Source of the DNA: JBCDGH01 sp038751365
GTDB lineage: Bacteria > Patescibacteriota > JACMRA01
Assembly (NCBI GenBank): GCA_038751365.1
Contig: JBCDGH010000001.1
Span: 8,952 to 72,951, forward strand
DNA: 64,000 nucleotides
Direction: 5' to 3'
Below, piece by piece: positions 1 through 7,960 of this stretch (position 1 is its first letter; the number at the start of each line of letters is the position of its first letter). The position numbers were made by a program, and so were the translations under genes. The notes under the pieces were generated by a model. The model was not told where the DNA came from and ran no database searches. It was given only the letters and a program-made list of their open reading frames with translations.

Positions 1-95
1 TGTTTGTCTAGAGCCTTTAAGTTATTGTTTAAGTAGGTTTCGAACTGCTGTATTATTGGTTTGCTATTGTATAGCACAAACAAACTTAGACGCAT
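1..95 (-). CDS. Possible partial protein running off the left edge
   Basis: From an ATG at 95 the minus strand stays open to the window edge (31 codons, starting MRLSLFVLYN). The same frame is also open upstream to about 193 without another ATG. The residue mix is protein-like (hydrophobic start, then a Q/N/K-rich helix), but no family is recognisable in so short a piece. It would be divergent from the lamin-tail gene. The exact start is unsure. Confidence 0.3.
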   Translation of the reverse strand, partial: MRLSLFVLYNSKPIIQQFETYLNNNLKALDK

Positions 96-161
96 TTTTT
101 TTAATAAGTCAATTGCCTCTGGCAATGCTATTTGAAAGCTAAAATGATACTTATAAGTTTC

Positions 162-189
162 TTGACAGCTATGATCGTTCGCATATTTC
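162..189 (+). promoter_or_regulatory. Sigma-70 promoter of the lamin-tail gene
   Basis: TTGACA at 162-167, 16-bp spacer, TATTTC at 184-189. The start codon at 197 follows the -10 box by only 7 bases, so transcription would begin at or next to the ATG (leaderless mRNA). Confidence 0.55.
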
Positions 190-196
190 TTTCAAA

Positions 197-1387
197 ATGA
201 TTAAACAAATTTGCTTGTTTGCTCCAATATTACTTTGTACTATTACGTTGGTATTGTCCGGGTGGCAGAGCGTAGAAGTAAGTGCAAGTCAAAATGAGGA
301 GGTGTATATTAGCGAAATAAATTACGCCGGTAGTCAGAATTCCCAAAATTGCAAAAAAATACCAAAAGCTAGGATAACTTGTGCAAACGATAAATGGATT
401 GAACTTTATAATAAATCTTCTAAACCAGTTAATCTTAATGGTTGGGTAATCCACATTGGGAGAAAGCGAGCTGACCCTGAGCAATATGCCTCAACTATTA
501 AAATAGATCAAGATCTACTTCTAAAACCTAATTCAGCTACTGTTATTCTTAACAGTAATAAGAATTTGGTTTCTACTTTAGAGTTGGCAGGTGAGCTGGA
601 GTATCATCGCTTGGGTTCCTTATTTGGTATTAGTAGCAATCAAGCTGGTAGTAAGTATATTAGGGTAGCTTTATCTAAAAATGGTAGCTTTATCTCAAAG
701 ATAGACATAGATAATTTAGAATTGTTAGAAAATAAGTCAGGAATTATTCAATCAAATAAAAGCAGATTCTCCATTAACTTTACATCTGGTGAGCCAGCTT
801 TTACCAGTACCCAAAACGCATATTTTATAAACAACTATGCTACTCCTGGCACAGTAATCATACCCACAAATGAATCTGAAATAGTGAATAAGCAAATTGT
901 AACTGCACCAAAAGTTGTTGAAAAACCTGCGCACTTGCCTAAACAAACAGTCGGAGCTGTCATAGCTGGTAAGGCAACATCAGTTCAAGCATCTACTCAG
1001 AAACAGGCACTAGTAAAAAGTCCAAAAGCTAGTTCTTCTATTCCTGTAAAGAACCCTGAACTATCCAAGCAAGTGTCTGAACCTGCTCAGCTTGATTTTA
1101 CAAGTCAAAAACTGAATATATTTAGAACTAGTCAGAACTATATCACAAAACAATTAGTAAGATCACATACAAATGTAAATGTAATTACACCAAACTATTC
1201 AATAAGTCGAATTGAGTTAGCGTCATCTAGTAGAAGATCAGGTTATCTTGAAGCTTTACAATGGCAAAGTATGTTTTTATTTCTTCCCCTTATGTTTTAC
1301 ACGTATTTTAAGCATCTTAGAAACTGTCTTTCTACCTTAAATAGTCGGTTAGTATTGCTTGACAAGATCAGTCTGTTTACAAATTAA
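197..1387 (+). CDS. Lamin-tail domain (LTD) surface protein
   Basis: 396 residues. A hydrophobic signal or anchor segment (about 5-25) is followed by an LTD-type Ig-like beta domain at about 35-170: it opens with VYISEINYAG and contains KWIELYNKS and LNGWVI, the usual LTD signature. The middle is a low-complexity K/P/S/T/Q stalk. A hydrophobic segment near 357-370 with a basic tail suggests C-terminal membrane anchoring. LTD domains occur in secreted bacterial proteins, but their ligand is unknown. It is most likely an exported protein held at the cell surface. It lies 29 bp upstream of ybaB with no obvious functional link. Confidence 0.75.
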   Translation: MIKQICLFAPILLCTITLVLSGWQSVEVSASQNEEVYISEINYAGSQNSQNCKKIPKARITCANDKWIELYNKSSKPVNLNGWVIHIGRKRADPEQYASTIKIDQDLLLKPNSATVILNSNKNLVSTLELAGELEYHRLGSLFGISSNQAGSKYIRVALSKNGSFISKIDIDNLELLENKSGIIQSNKSRFSINFTSGEPAFTSTQNAYFINNYATPGTVIIPTNESEIVNKQIVTAPKVVEKPAHLPKQTVGAVIAGKATSVQASTQKQALVKSPKASSSIPVKNPELSKQVSEPAQLDFTSQKLNIFRTSQNYITKQLVRSHTNVNVITPNYSISRIELASSSRRSGYLEALQWQSMFLFLPLMFYTYFKHLRNCLSTLNSRLVLLDKISLFTN

Positions 1388-1416
1388 TATTATTCAATAA
1401 GTTAGCTTAGTTCAAT

Positions 1417-1800
1417 ATGTTAAATAATCTCAAAAACGCAGGAAATCTCGTAAACAATGCTAATCAGGTGCGTCAACAACAAGCAAAGTTGCAGAAGTTG
1501 TTATCTGAAATCAGAGTTACAGGAACAAGTAAAAATGGTAGGGTAAAGGTAGTTATTACCGGTGAACAGAAAATTGTTGAGATTAACATTGATCCAGGTT
1601 TAATCACTTTTGTATACGAAAACTTCATTAAAGCAAGTAAGGACGACACAATGATGTCAAAGTCAATTATAGAGGCAGTGGATGACGCTATATCTAAAGT
1701 TCAAGGTGAAGTGGTTAAAAAAATGCAAGAGACAGGTAGTCTTGGTGATCTAATGTCTATGTTGCAGGTAGCTAGCGGATCTGATCAGAAAGCTGCTTAG
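1417..1800 (+). CDS. ybaB: YbaB/EbfC family nucleoid-associated protein
   Basis: 127 residues. The N-terminal helix is rich in Q and K; a central beta strand (GRVKVVITGEQKIVEINID) and a C-terminal helix ending in ...LGDLMSMLQ follow. This is the YbaB fold, a small dimer that binds DNA without strong sequence preference. Length is slightly above the usual 100-115. In many bacteria it sits beside dnaX and recR; here neither is adjacent. A TTGACA lies at 1359-1364 but no convincing -10 box is spaced correctly, so it may be read through from the LTD gene. Confidence 0.85.
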   Translation: MLNNLKNAGNLVNNANQVRQQQAKLQKLLSEIRVTGTSKNGRVKVVITGEQKIVEINIDPGLITFVYENFIKASKDDTMMSKSIIEAVDDAISKVQGEVVKKMQETGSLGDLMSMLQVASGSDQKAA

Positions 1801-1820
1801 ATAGTCTCATCGTTACAAGT

Positions 1821-2837
1821 TTATACGGACTGTGATTCCAAGACTTGAATTAAGGCAGGTGACTTTTCGACTTGGAATGCCCTGTAACTGCTTAGGAATC
1901 TTTGTAGCATGCTAAATGCTACTTCTGAACCAGTTTTTTCTACGTCAGTGGTTTGTTCTAAAATACTGTCATCAGTTCCAGTTAGTAAAAAGTTATTTAC
2001 GTTAACAATTTTTCCATCTCTAATGTTTTGAAGATAGATGCTTCCAATATGCATCCCTTCTGGAGTAGTCTGAAAAATTAGGGTAATTATATCAATATTC
2101 TGAGGTTGAGGTAAAATAATTTTTTGGTCTGAGATTGTACTTTTTAGTATCTTTAGTCTATCTCTCCAGAGACTTGCTAAAGCAAAATTGGATAAGCTAA
2201 CAGCCTCACTTATCTTTGTTTGCAAAAACTCTTCTACTGAGTCGGTTTGACCGCTGAGTACTTTACTAATTTGAGCAATTTTGAGCTTGTAATCCTCCAT
2301 TGATTCTAGACCGATACAGATACCTTCACATTTTTTGATACTGACATAACTGCAAGGTCGTTTTCGGGGGTATCTCTCTTGGCAATATGGAAAGATAGTT
2401 CTCAAAGTCCTTAAAGTTTCGAAAATTCCGCTTTTCTTGGTGTAGGGTCCAAAATATTGACTGTTGGGATCAAACTTCTTTCTAACCAAAAAAATACCAG
2501 GAATTGCATCATTAGTTATTCTTACGTAGACATAGTTCTTATCGTCTTTTAATAGTATATTATACTTTGGCTGTAAATTGTGAATCAAATTTGCTTCTAG
2601 GATTAAGCTCTCGTCTTCTGATTGAACTACTGAGTACTCAATTCTGTCAATCTGGCTGATCATGAGAGTTAATCTCTCGTTATGAGGACGCCCGTCTTGA
2701 AAGTAGCTAGAAACTCGATTTTTCAAATTCTTGGCTTTACCAATATACAGTACTGAATCATCTTCAGCATAAAAGCGATAAACACCCGGTTTCTTAGGTA
2801 GGTTTTTTATAACTGACTTAAATTTATCATCAATCAT
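1821..2837 (-). CDS. UvrC-like excinuclease, N-terminal half only
   Basis: 338 residues. It starts with a GIY-YIG nuclease domain (PGVYRFY, VLYIGKAKNLKNRV, catalytic Glu in ILEANLI). Then comes the four-cysteine cluster typical of UvrC (YCQE, RPCS, KKCEGIC), a UVR domain for UvrB contact near 200-240, and part of the linker beta region. It stops just before where the RNase H-like 5' nuclease and helix-hairpin-helix domains should begin (full UvrC is about 600 residues). The stop is a clean TAA and the next base pairs lead into the convergent ybaB end, so no missing part lies downstream. The architecture resembles Cho, which makes only the 3' incision. A promoter with short leader precedes it. 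Confidence 0.85.
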   Translation of the reverse strand: MIDDKFKSVIKNLPKKPGVYRFYAEDDSVLYIGKAKNLKNRVSSYFQDGRPHNERLTLMISQIDRIEYSVVQSEDESLILEANLIHNLQPKYNILLKDDKNYVYVRITNDAIPGIFLVRKKFDPNSQYFGPYTKKSGIFETLRTLRTIFPYCQERYPRKRPCSYVSIKKCEGICIGLESMEDYKLKIAQISKVLSGQTDSVEEFLQTKISEAVSLSNFALASLWRDRLKILKSTISDQKIILPQPQNIDIITLIFQTTPEGMHIGSIYLQNIRDGKIVNVNNFLLTGTDDSILEQTTDVEKTGSEVAFSMLQRFLSSYRAFQVEKSPALIQVLESQSV

Positions 2838-2846
2838 TGTCTATTA

Positions 2847-2875
2847 ATTACAATTTATATACACTATCTTATCAA
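2847..2875 (-). promoter_or_regulatory. Promoter of the UvrC-like gene
   Basis: On the minus strand TTGATA (2870-2875), a 17-bp spacer and TGTAAT (2847-2852); the ATG follows 9 bases later, giving a 2-4 base leader at most. Confidence 0.5.
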
Positions 2876-2895
2876 GCTAAGTTACTCCAAACGTA

Positions 2896-3285
2896 ATGTC
2901 ATTAGAAAGTTTAGGAAAAGTAGGCGAAAAAATAGCTTTAGAACACTATTTAATGAATGGATACAAACTAGTAGCTAAGAATTTTCAATTTTATAGGCAG
3001 GGTAATCGCGGTAGACTGGGTGAAATTGATTTGATTATGACCAAAAAACAGGTCCTATATTTAATTGAAGTCAAAACACGTTCAAATAGCAAATTTGGTA
3101 GCCCTGTAGAACAAATCAGCAAAACGAAATTACAGCATTTATATAAAACTTATCAGTACTTTTTGCTAAAACACAAACTATATCAGAATTGGCTTTGTCA
3201 GTTTGATGTAGCTAGTGTGGAGGGTAACAAAGTTACTGTATTTCCTAACGCTTATAGCTTTGAAGGTTTAGATTATACTTGGTAG
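2896..3285 (+). CDS. yraN: YraN/UPF0102 family nuclease-like protein
   Basis: 129 residues, the family's usual length. The restriction-endonuclease-like core is visible: an early Gly-Glu (KVGEKIALEHY), GEIDLIM and LIEVKTRS, which supply the D and E-x-K metal ligands, then a Q-rich helix (SKTKLQHLYKTYQYFL). The family is widespread and associated with DNA processing, but its substrate is not settled. It is divergent from the UvrC-like gene, separated by 58 bp. Confidence 0.85.
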   Translation: MSLESLGKVGEKIALEHYLMNGYKLVAKNFQFYRQGNRGRLGEIDLIMTKKQVLYLIEVKTRSNSKFGSPVEQISKTKLQHLYKTYQYFLLKHKLYQNWLCQFDVASVEGNKVTVFPNAYSFEGLDYTW

Positions 3286-3326
3286 TAAAGGCTTAAAAAT
3301 TACTTTAGATGCATTTAAAGGTTGTA

Positions 3327-3560
3327 TCAACGATTTGGATTAAATGTATACCCAGACTCACAGAAAGCTATTAACTCAGGAAATTCCTCCTCTATTTGAT
3401 CTTGGTCAGATGAGTTATAAAGCTTGATACAAAATCTTTCGGAATGAGTTGTCATTGCAAGATCAGTATATACGGAAGTAGTGAAAAATAGTACAATATT
3501 TGTAAGTAAGATAATGTTTAGCAGAATACTAACTAAGAGAAATATTTGTTTTTTGTTCAT
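3327..3560 (-). CDS. Small membrane-anchored protein, unknown
   Basis: 77 residues. One strong N-terminal transmembrane segment (about 6-28, I/L/V-rich) is followed by a short outside or periplasmic domain with two cysteines (RFCIKLYN, AFCESGY) that could form a disulphide. No family recognised. It lies between yraN and dnaE and points the same way as dnaE. The ATG at 3560 is the only sensible start. Confidence 0.5.
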   Translation of the reverse strand: MNKKQIFLLVSILLNIILLTNIVLFFTTSVYTDLAMTTHSERFCIKLYNSSDQDQIEEEFPELIAFCESGYTFNPNR

Positions 3561-3648
3561 ATAAAAAATGATTACTGCAGATAATAGTTATCACACGAAA
3601 ATACTGTAGCGTGTTTTAAGTATTTATACAAATTTTTAGGATACTGCA

Positions 3649-6477
3649 TTACGCCTTTAACTTCAGCTTTTCTACCACCTTTTTGCCTAGGCTGTCCAAA
3701 GAACCTGACCAAATTAGAGCTTCTAGACTACGTTTATTGAATCCGTTAAATTGACTAATCCTTTGCAGAAAATCTTCAATATCTATGAAATGACCATTTT
3801 GATTCCTATCTTCTATCATAAACTTAATTACATCACTACCCAGATTTTTTACACTACTAAGCCCGTAACGGATAGTGGTATTATTTTCTATAGTAAAGCT
3901 ATTAAAAGATTTATTAATATCTGGTGGCAGTACCTGCAAGCCTAGTTCTTGGCATTCTTTAATTGCAGCTGCAACCTTGTCTAAATTACTGGCTTCACTG
4001 GTCATTAAAGCAGTCATAAACTCAGCAGGATAATTCGCTTTTAGATAAGCAGTCCAGTAAGCAACCATTCCGTAGTTTGAAGAGTGTGCTTTGTTAAATC
4101 CATAGGCAGAGAAAGGGACTACCAGATTCCAAATATCTTCTGCTTGAGCTTCGCTTAAATTGGAGTGAGTCTGAGCTCCCTCTACGAATCTGATGTGTTG
4201 TGAGTCAATAACCTCTTTAATTTTTTTACCCATTCCTTTCCGCAAAACGTCTGCTTCGCCCCAGTCATAACCAGCTATTTCAATAGCAGTATATAGTACA
4301 TCGTCTTGATATACCAAAATTCCGTAGCTCGGCTCCATCCATTTTTTCATTTGAGGAAGGTAGTATTTAATTGCCTTAGGGTTTTTCTTCCTTTTAATAT
4401 ACTCTGGAATATTGACCATAGGTCCCGGACGATATAAAGCTACCATAGCCATAAGATCTTGCACTTTTGTAGGTTCAAGCTCAACTAAATATCTAGTCAT
4501 TGTAGCGCCTGATAGCTGGAACAAACCCATGGTCCTACCCTTAGCTAGAAGCTCAAAAGATTTTTCATCATGTAGATCTATATTTAGTAAGTCAATATCT
4601 TGTTTGGTTCTATCTTTAGCCAGTTGTACTGCGTTTCCCAGGATTGCTAGATTACGAATTCCCAGGATATCTAGCTTTATAAGTCCTACTTGCTCGGCGA
4701 TTTTCATGTCGTACTGACAAATAATCATCTGATGCTCACTATCCCATTGTAATGGAGCATAATCTGTCATGGCTGTGGGGGAAATAATTACACCTGCTGC
4801 GTGCGAGCTAGCGTGCCTATAATTTCCTTCAATTTTTTTACAAATATTAATTATTCTATTGACTTCATCATCCTTCTCATAGAATTCTTTTAGCTCACTA
4901 CTGGTTTCAAAAGCCCATTCAAAGGTAGTTTTGCGACCTTGCGGTGCTGTTGGGATTAGTTTAGAAAGACGATCACATTTTTTGTAAGATACTCCTAAGA
5001 CTCTACCAACATCTCGAACAGCCGCTCTGGGAAGCATAGTCCCGAAGGTTATAATTTGGCAGACTTTTTCAGCACCATAAGTTTGAGTAATGTATTTGAT
5101 AACCAAATCTCTTTTGTCGTCAGCAAAGTCCCCGTCAATATCAGGAGCTGAAGGGCGCAAAGGGTTCAAAAACCTTTCGAAAGGAATATCGTATACTAAT
5201 GGATCTAAAATATTAATACCCGTTAAGTAGCCCACCAAACATCCAGCTGCAGAACCTCGAGTGTTGATCACTATGTCATTATCTCTACAAAACTGCATAA
5301 TATCTGAAAATACAATAAAGTAGTCTGGATACCCTTTATTTACTATGATATCTATTTCTTTCTCGATTCGATTAACGTAATCTTTAATCTGTTTTTTATC
5401 CCAGTAATCACTTGGATAGCCTAGCAATTGACTGGTGTCTGGTGATATTGACTCTGCATATTTTTTTAGTTCCGCTAGTTTTTCGTATGGAAATACAACT
5501 TTCCACTCATTTCTACTCTTTTTTGTGGGATCAAAACGTTGAAGTAGGCCAATATAGGTTTCCCAAGTTAGCCTTAATTTAGGTTCTTGTCCGTGTGCTA
5601 GGTTAAATTTAGGAAAAAAGGCTTCACTGGCGTTTTTGTCATAATCAGCTCTTAGGTCAATATCAATCTCTGCCTCTATGTCTGAAGTATCAACTACTTC
5701 TGGAGCATACTCAAACATATGTTTTAGGTCTGATTTTGCTACCAGATCAAAGTTTCTAGTTAAGTTAATTTCTGATAATCTTACTTGATTTCTAATTGCC
5801 AGCACAGTTCTAAAAGTTTCTTCATCTTCACTATCTAAATATCTTGGAGCACAACAAGCTATGTACTTTACCCCAGATTCTTTACATAGACTAATAAGCT
5901 TAAGATTTATTTGCTTCAAGTCTTCTGAACTTATTTTTTGTTGTGGATAGGCTAGTTCAACTAGTAGGTTGTGTGCTCCGACTACTGAGCAGTACTTTTC
6001 TAGGATTGATTGTGCTTTGCTAACGTTACCTTTTTCAAGATTGTGAATTAGCTCGTGATCATTACCTGCTAGGCATACAAAGAATTTATGCTCTTCTTTG
6101 ATCTGATCTAGTAAGTTGGTAAAGGTAATGTGATATGTAGGTTTTTCTTGGACAGTCCTAGCGACGGTGATTAGCTTTAATAAAGCCTTATAACCAGTAA
6201 TATCTTTGGCTAAAACAGTAATTTTACTAAAATTTTTATTTTTACCAAAAGTGTCTTGACTGTCAGAGATGTTAGGTATCTTCAAAGTTACGCCTAGCAC
6301 TGGTTTGATGTCGTTGGCTTTACAAGCGCTATAGAATTCGACTAAGCCAGAGCCAGTTTCTTCGTCAGTTAAAGCAATACTGGTGTAACCCTTAGCTTTG
6401 GCGTCTTTAACCAGTTTTTTGATTTGCGGTACTGCTGAAAGTAAGGAGTGGTGAGAATAGCTTCGACTCAGCAACAT
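3649..6477 (-). CDS. dnaE: DNA polymerase III alpha subunit, short form
   Basis: 942 residues; the replicative polymerase catalytic subunit. The N-terminal PHP domain is present but the usual HxH metal motif is replaced (SRSYSHHSLL), so PHP exonuclease activity is probably lost. The C-family palm has the catalytic aspartates in PDIDGDF near residue 445. Conserved fingers segments include YRPGPM, GILVYQDDV and NKAHSSNYG. The helix-hairpin-helix region follows (PPDINKS, YGLSSVKNLG). The protein ends soon after, lacking the C-terminal OB-fold and tau-binding domain of the E. coli enzyme (1160 residues). The start at 6477 is fixed by a promoter 6 bases upstream. Confidence 0.92.
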   Translation of the reverse strand: MLLSRSYSHHSLLSAVPQIKKLVKDAKAKGYTSIALTDEETGSGLVEFYSACKANDIKPVLGVTLKIPNISDSQDTFGKNKNFSKITVLAKDITGYKALLKLITVARTVQEKPTYHITFTNLLDQIKEEHKFFVCLAGNDHELIHNLEKGNVSKAQSILEKYCSVVGAHNLLVELAYPQQKISSEDLKQINLKLISLCKESGVKYIACCAPRYLDSEDEETFRTVLAIRNQVRLSEINLTRNFDLVAKSDLKHMFEYAPEVVDTSDIEAEIDIDLRADYDKNASEAFFPKFNLAHGQEPKLRLTWETYIGLLQRFDPTKKSRNEWKVVFPYEKLAELKKYAESISPDTSQLLGYPSDYWDKKQIKDYVNRIEKEIDIIVNKGYPDYFIVFSDIMQFCRDNDIVINTRGSAAGCLVGYLTGINILDPLVYDIPFERFLNPLRPSAPDIDGDFADDKRDLVIKYITQTYGAEKVCQIITFGTMLPRAAVRDVGRVLGVSYKKCDRLSKLIPTAPQGRKTTFEWAFETSSELKEFYEKDDEVNRIINICKKIEGNYRHASSHAAGVIISPTAMTDYAPLQWDSEHQMIICQYDMKIAEQVGLIKLDILGIRNLAILGNAVQLAKDRTKQDIDLLNIDLHDEKSFELLAKGRTMGLFQLSGATMTRYLVELEPTKVQDLMAMVALYRPGPMVNIPEYIKRKKNPKAIKYYLPQMKKWMEPSYGILVYQDDVLYTAIEIAGYDWGEADVLRKGMGKKIKEVIDSQHIRFVEGAQTHSNLSEAQAEDIWNLVVPFSAYGFNKAHSSNYGMVAYWTAYLKANYPAEFMTALMTSEASNLDKVAAAIKECQELGLQVLPPDINKSFNSFTIENNTTIRYGLSSVKNLGSDVIKFMIEDRNQNGHFIDIEDFLQRISQFNGFNKRSLEALIWSGSLDSLGKKVVEKLKLKA

Positions 6478-6483
6478 GCATAG

Positions 6484-6512
6484 ATAATTTGCGATTACCT
6501 TGAAGCTGTCAA
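6484..6512 (-). promoter_or_regulatory. dnaE promoter, leaderless geometry
   Basis: Minus strand TTGACA (6507-6512), 17-bp spacer, AATTAT (6484-6489), then exactly 6 bases to the ATG at 6477. Transcription would start at the A of the ATG. Confidence 0.65.
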
Positions 6513-6540
6513 AAACTATAAACTCGGATACTAGCTAATT

Positions 6541-6570
6541 TTGACATAGCTTTGTTTATATGGCTGTATA
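6541..6570 (+). promoter_or_regulatory. Promoter of the 157-residue protein gene
   Basis: TTGACA at 6541-6546, 18-bp spacer, TGTATA at 6565-6570, predicting a start near 6577 and a leader of about 10 bases. A perfect inverted repeat (6576-6592) sits exactly over that start and the ATG. Confidence 0.5.
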
Positions 6571-6575
6571 AATAG

Positions 6576-6592
6576 GTGCATTATTAATGCAC
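6576..6592 (+). promoter_or_regulatory. Palindrome covering transcription start and start codon
   Basis: GTGCATT-ATT-AATGCAC, a perfect 7-bp inverted repeat with a 3-base loop. The ATG (6587-6589) is in the 3' arm, so as RNA the hairpin would hide the start codon; as DNA it could be an operator. Confidence 0.35.
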
Positions 6593-7060
6593 AAAGATGC
6601 TATACTGATAAACTCAAAGGAGAAAAAAGTATTTACAGAAATTCTACTTGCTGGCATTTTAGTTTCTAGTACTCCAAAAATTGACGTCGTGACAAAACAA
6701 AATGTCATAGCAAATAATGAATTTAGTTCTAATCTAAACCCCAGTAGCTTGATGAGTAATAGTGATAAATGTATCACTGAGGTGGTTTGGTATCACTTCA
6801 CTACTAACTCAATAAAGTATAGATATAGGTGCTTTTTCAGTAATAAAGCTGATCGGGTGGTCACAGTACCTAAATTTTTTACCTATAAATACTTGAGTGA
6901 AAGTCAGGTAAAGACCGGAAAAGAGCTGGCAGATATTTCAGCATTTGTAAGGAAGAATTACCCAAACTCCGGAACCTACTATATTAGGGGTAAAGACAAC
7001 TATATTACGAAGGTAAACGTTCTACCTAGTAGTTTTGAACCTAAACCTTTAATAGAATAG
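6587..7060 (+). CDS. Hypothetical protein, possibly exported
   Basis: 157 residues, no family recognised. The N-terminus is basic, then a short hydrophobic stretch (about 18-28: ILLAGILVSS), which may be a weak signal or anchor. The remainder is polar with aromatic-rich segments (EVVWYHFTTNS, YRYRCFFSN) suggesting a small beta domain, and then a helical piece. It has its own promoter and a downstream terminator, so it looks like a single-gene unit. Confidence 0.5.
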   Translation: MHKDAILINSKEKKVFTEILLAGILVSSTPKIDVVTKQNVIANNEFSSNLNPSSLMSNSDKCITEVVWYHFTTNSIKYRYRCFFSNKADRVVTVPKFFTYKYLSESQVKTGKELADISAFVRKNYPNSGTYYIRGKDNYITKVNVLPSSFEPKPLIE

Positions 7061-7087
7061 AGTGTGTTCTTTAGTTTATAGTATGAC

Positions 7088-7111
7088 GGTCGTTTAATTA
7101 CGACCTTTTTT
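7088..7111 (+). terminator. Intrinsic terminator
   Basis: GGTCGT at 7088-7093 pairs with ACGACC at 7100-7105 across a 6-base AT loop, followed by six T. Ends transcription of the 157-residue protein gene. Confidence 0.75.
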
Positions 7112-7153
7112 GTTTTTCACCTATTTATAAAAGGTTATTAGTAACTTGAATTA

Positions 7154-7168
7154 CCCCCCCCTTTTTTT
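7154..7168 (+). repeat. Homopolymer tract C8T7 beside a promoter
   Basis: Eight C (7154-7161) directly followed by seven T (7162-7168), ending inside the probable -35 box (TTGCTT, 7167-7172) of the next gene. Such runs are prone to slippage. Confidence 0.6.
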
Positions 7169-7204
7169 GCTTAAAGAGGTATTTTTTATTTAAATAAGAA
7201 GTAT

Positions 7205-7759
7205 ATGAGTAATCGAACCAAATACCTACGCATAGCATACATAGTTATACCAGTTGTTACAACGCTGTTTGTCTTATTTTCTCTGTACTTAGGAGCTAAT
7301 TATCACGAGTTCAATAGCAATCAAGACTATTTTATACACCCTCTTCTAACATCGTTGTTTACTCCGCTTTATCTTACGGTTTTAGGGGTATCAGTGTATT
7401 TAGTTTTTAGTATACTTCTACTCTTTAAAAATCAAACTCTTGGTTTGAAAAAACATTGGATAGCTTTGCCTATTATTAGCCTAGTAATAATACTATCTAC
7501 TTTTGCACTAAACAGGGATAGACAGGGATACCCTTACTGGGTTGTAGATACGGTATATTGCAATGGTAAAGTATACGATCTGATTACCTACGCACAAGGC
7601 TCAGCCATTGTCGCAGAAAGTGAAAATTTAATTTATCTTAGAAAAGTCTCAGGAGTAAATATGTCAGACCTCTTTCTCGAAGGGGGATTTAACACGCTTG
7701 AAGCGGACTGGTTCACAAATAAAGAAGTAGGGGAGAAAATAATGAGTTGTTTGAATTAG
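7205..7759 (+). CDS. Membrane protein with C-terminal soluble domain, unknown
   Basis: 184 residues. Three hydrophobic segments (about 9-29, 52-78 and 83-100) are followed by an 80-residue soluble part starting RDRQGYPYW. No recognisable family. A weak promoter (TTGCTT, 17 bp, TTAAAT) lies just before the ATG with a leader of a few bases. It stands alone between a terminator and a convergent gene, so context says nothing about its job. Confidence 0.5.
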   Translation: MSNRTKYLRIAYIVIPVVTTLFVLFSLYLGANYHEFNSNQDYFIHPLLTSLFTPLYLTVLGVSVYLVFSILLLFKNQTLGLKKHWIALPIISLVIILSTFALNRDRQGYPYWVVDTVYCNGKVYDLITYAQGSAIVAESENLIYLRKVSGVNMSDLFLEGGFNTLEADWFTNKEVGEKIMSCLN

Positions 7760-7960
7760 TGTGCATATATTTTTTTCTAAGTTTCCTCATGCAACAATTC
7801 CTTACTAAATACATACCTCTAGCTATTTTGACTATAAACATACTAGCTCACTTCAAACTTCTTTAGACCTTACTCAAGAATAATCAGGACTTAGTTTATT
7901 CAGACAGAATACTAACAAAATAATCAAAAAATTACTCTTAGAACCCGTCTCAAACAGACT

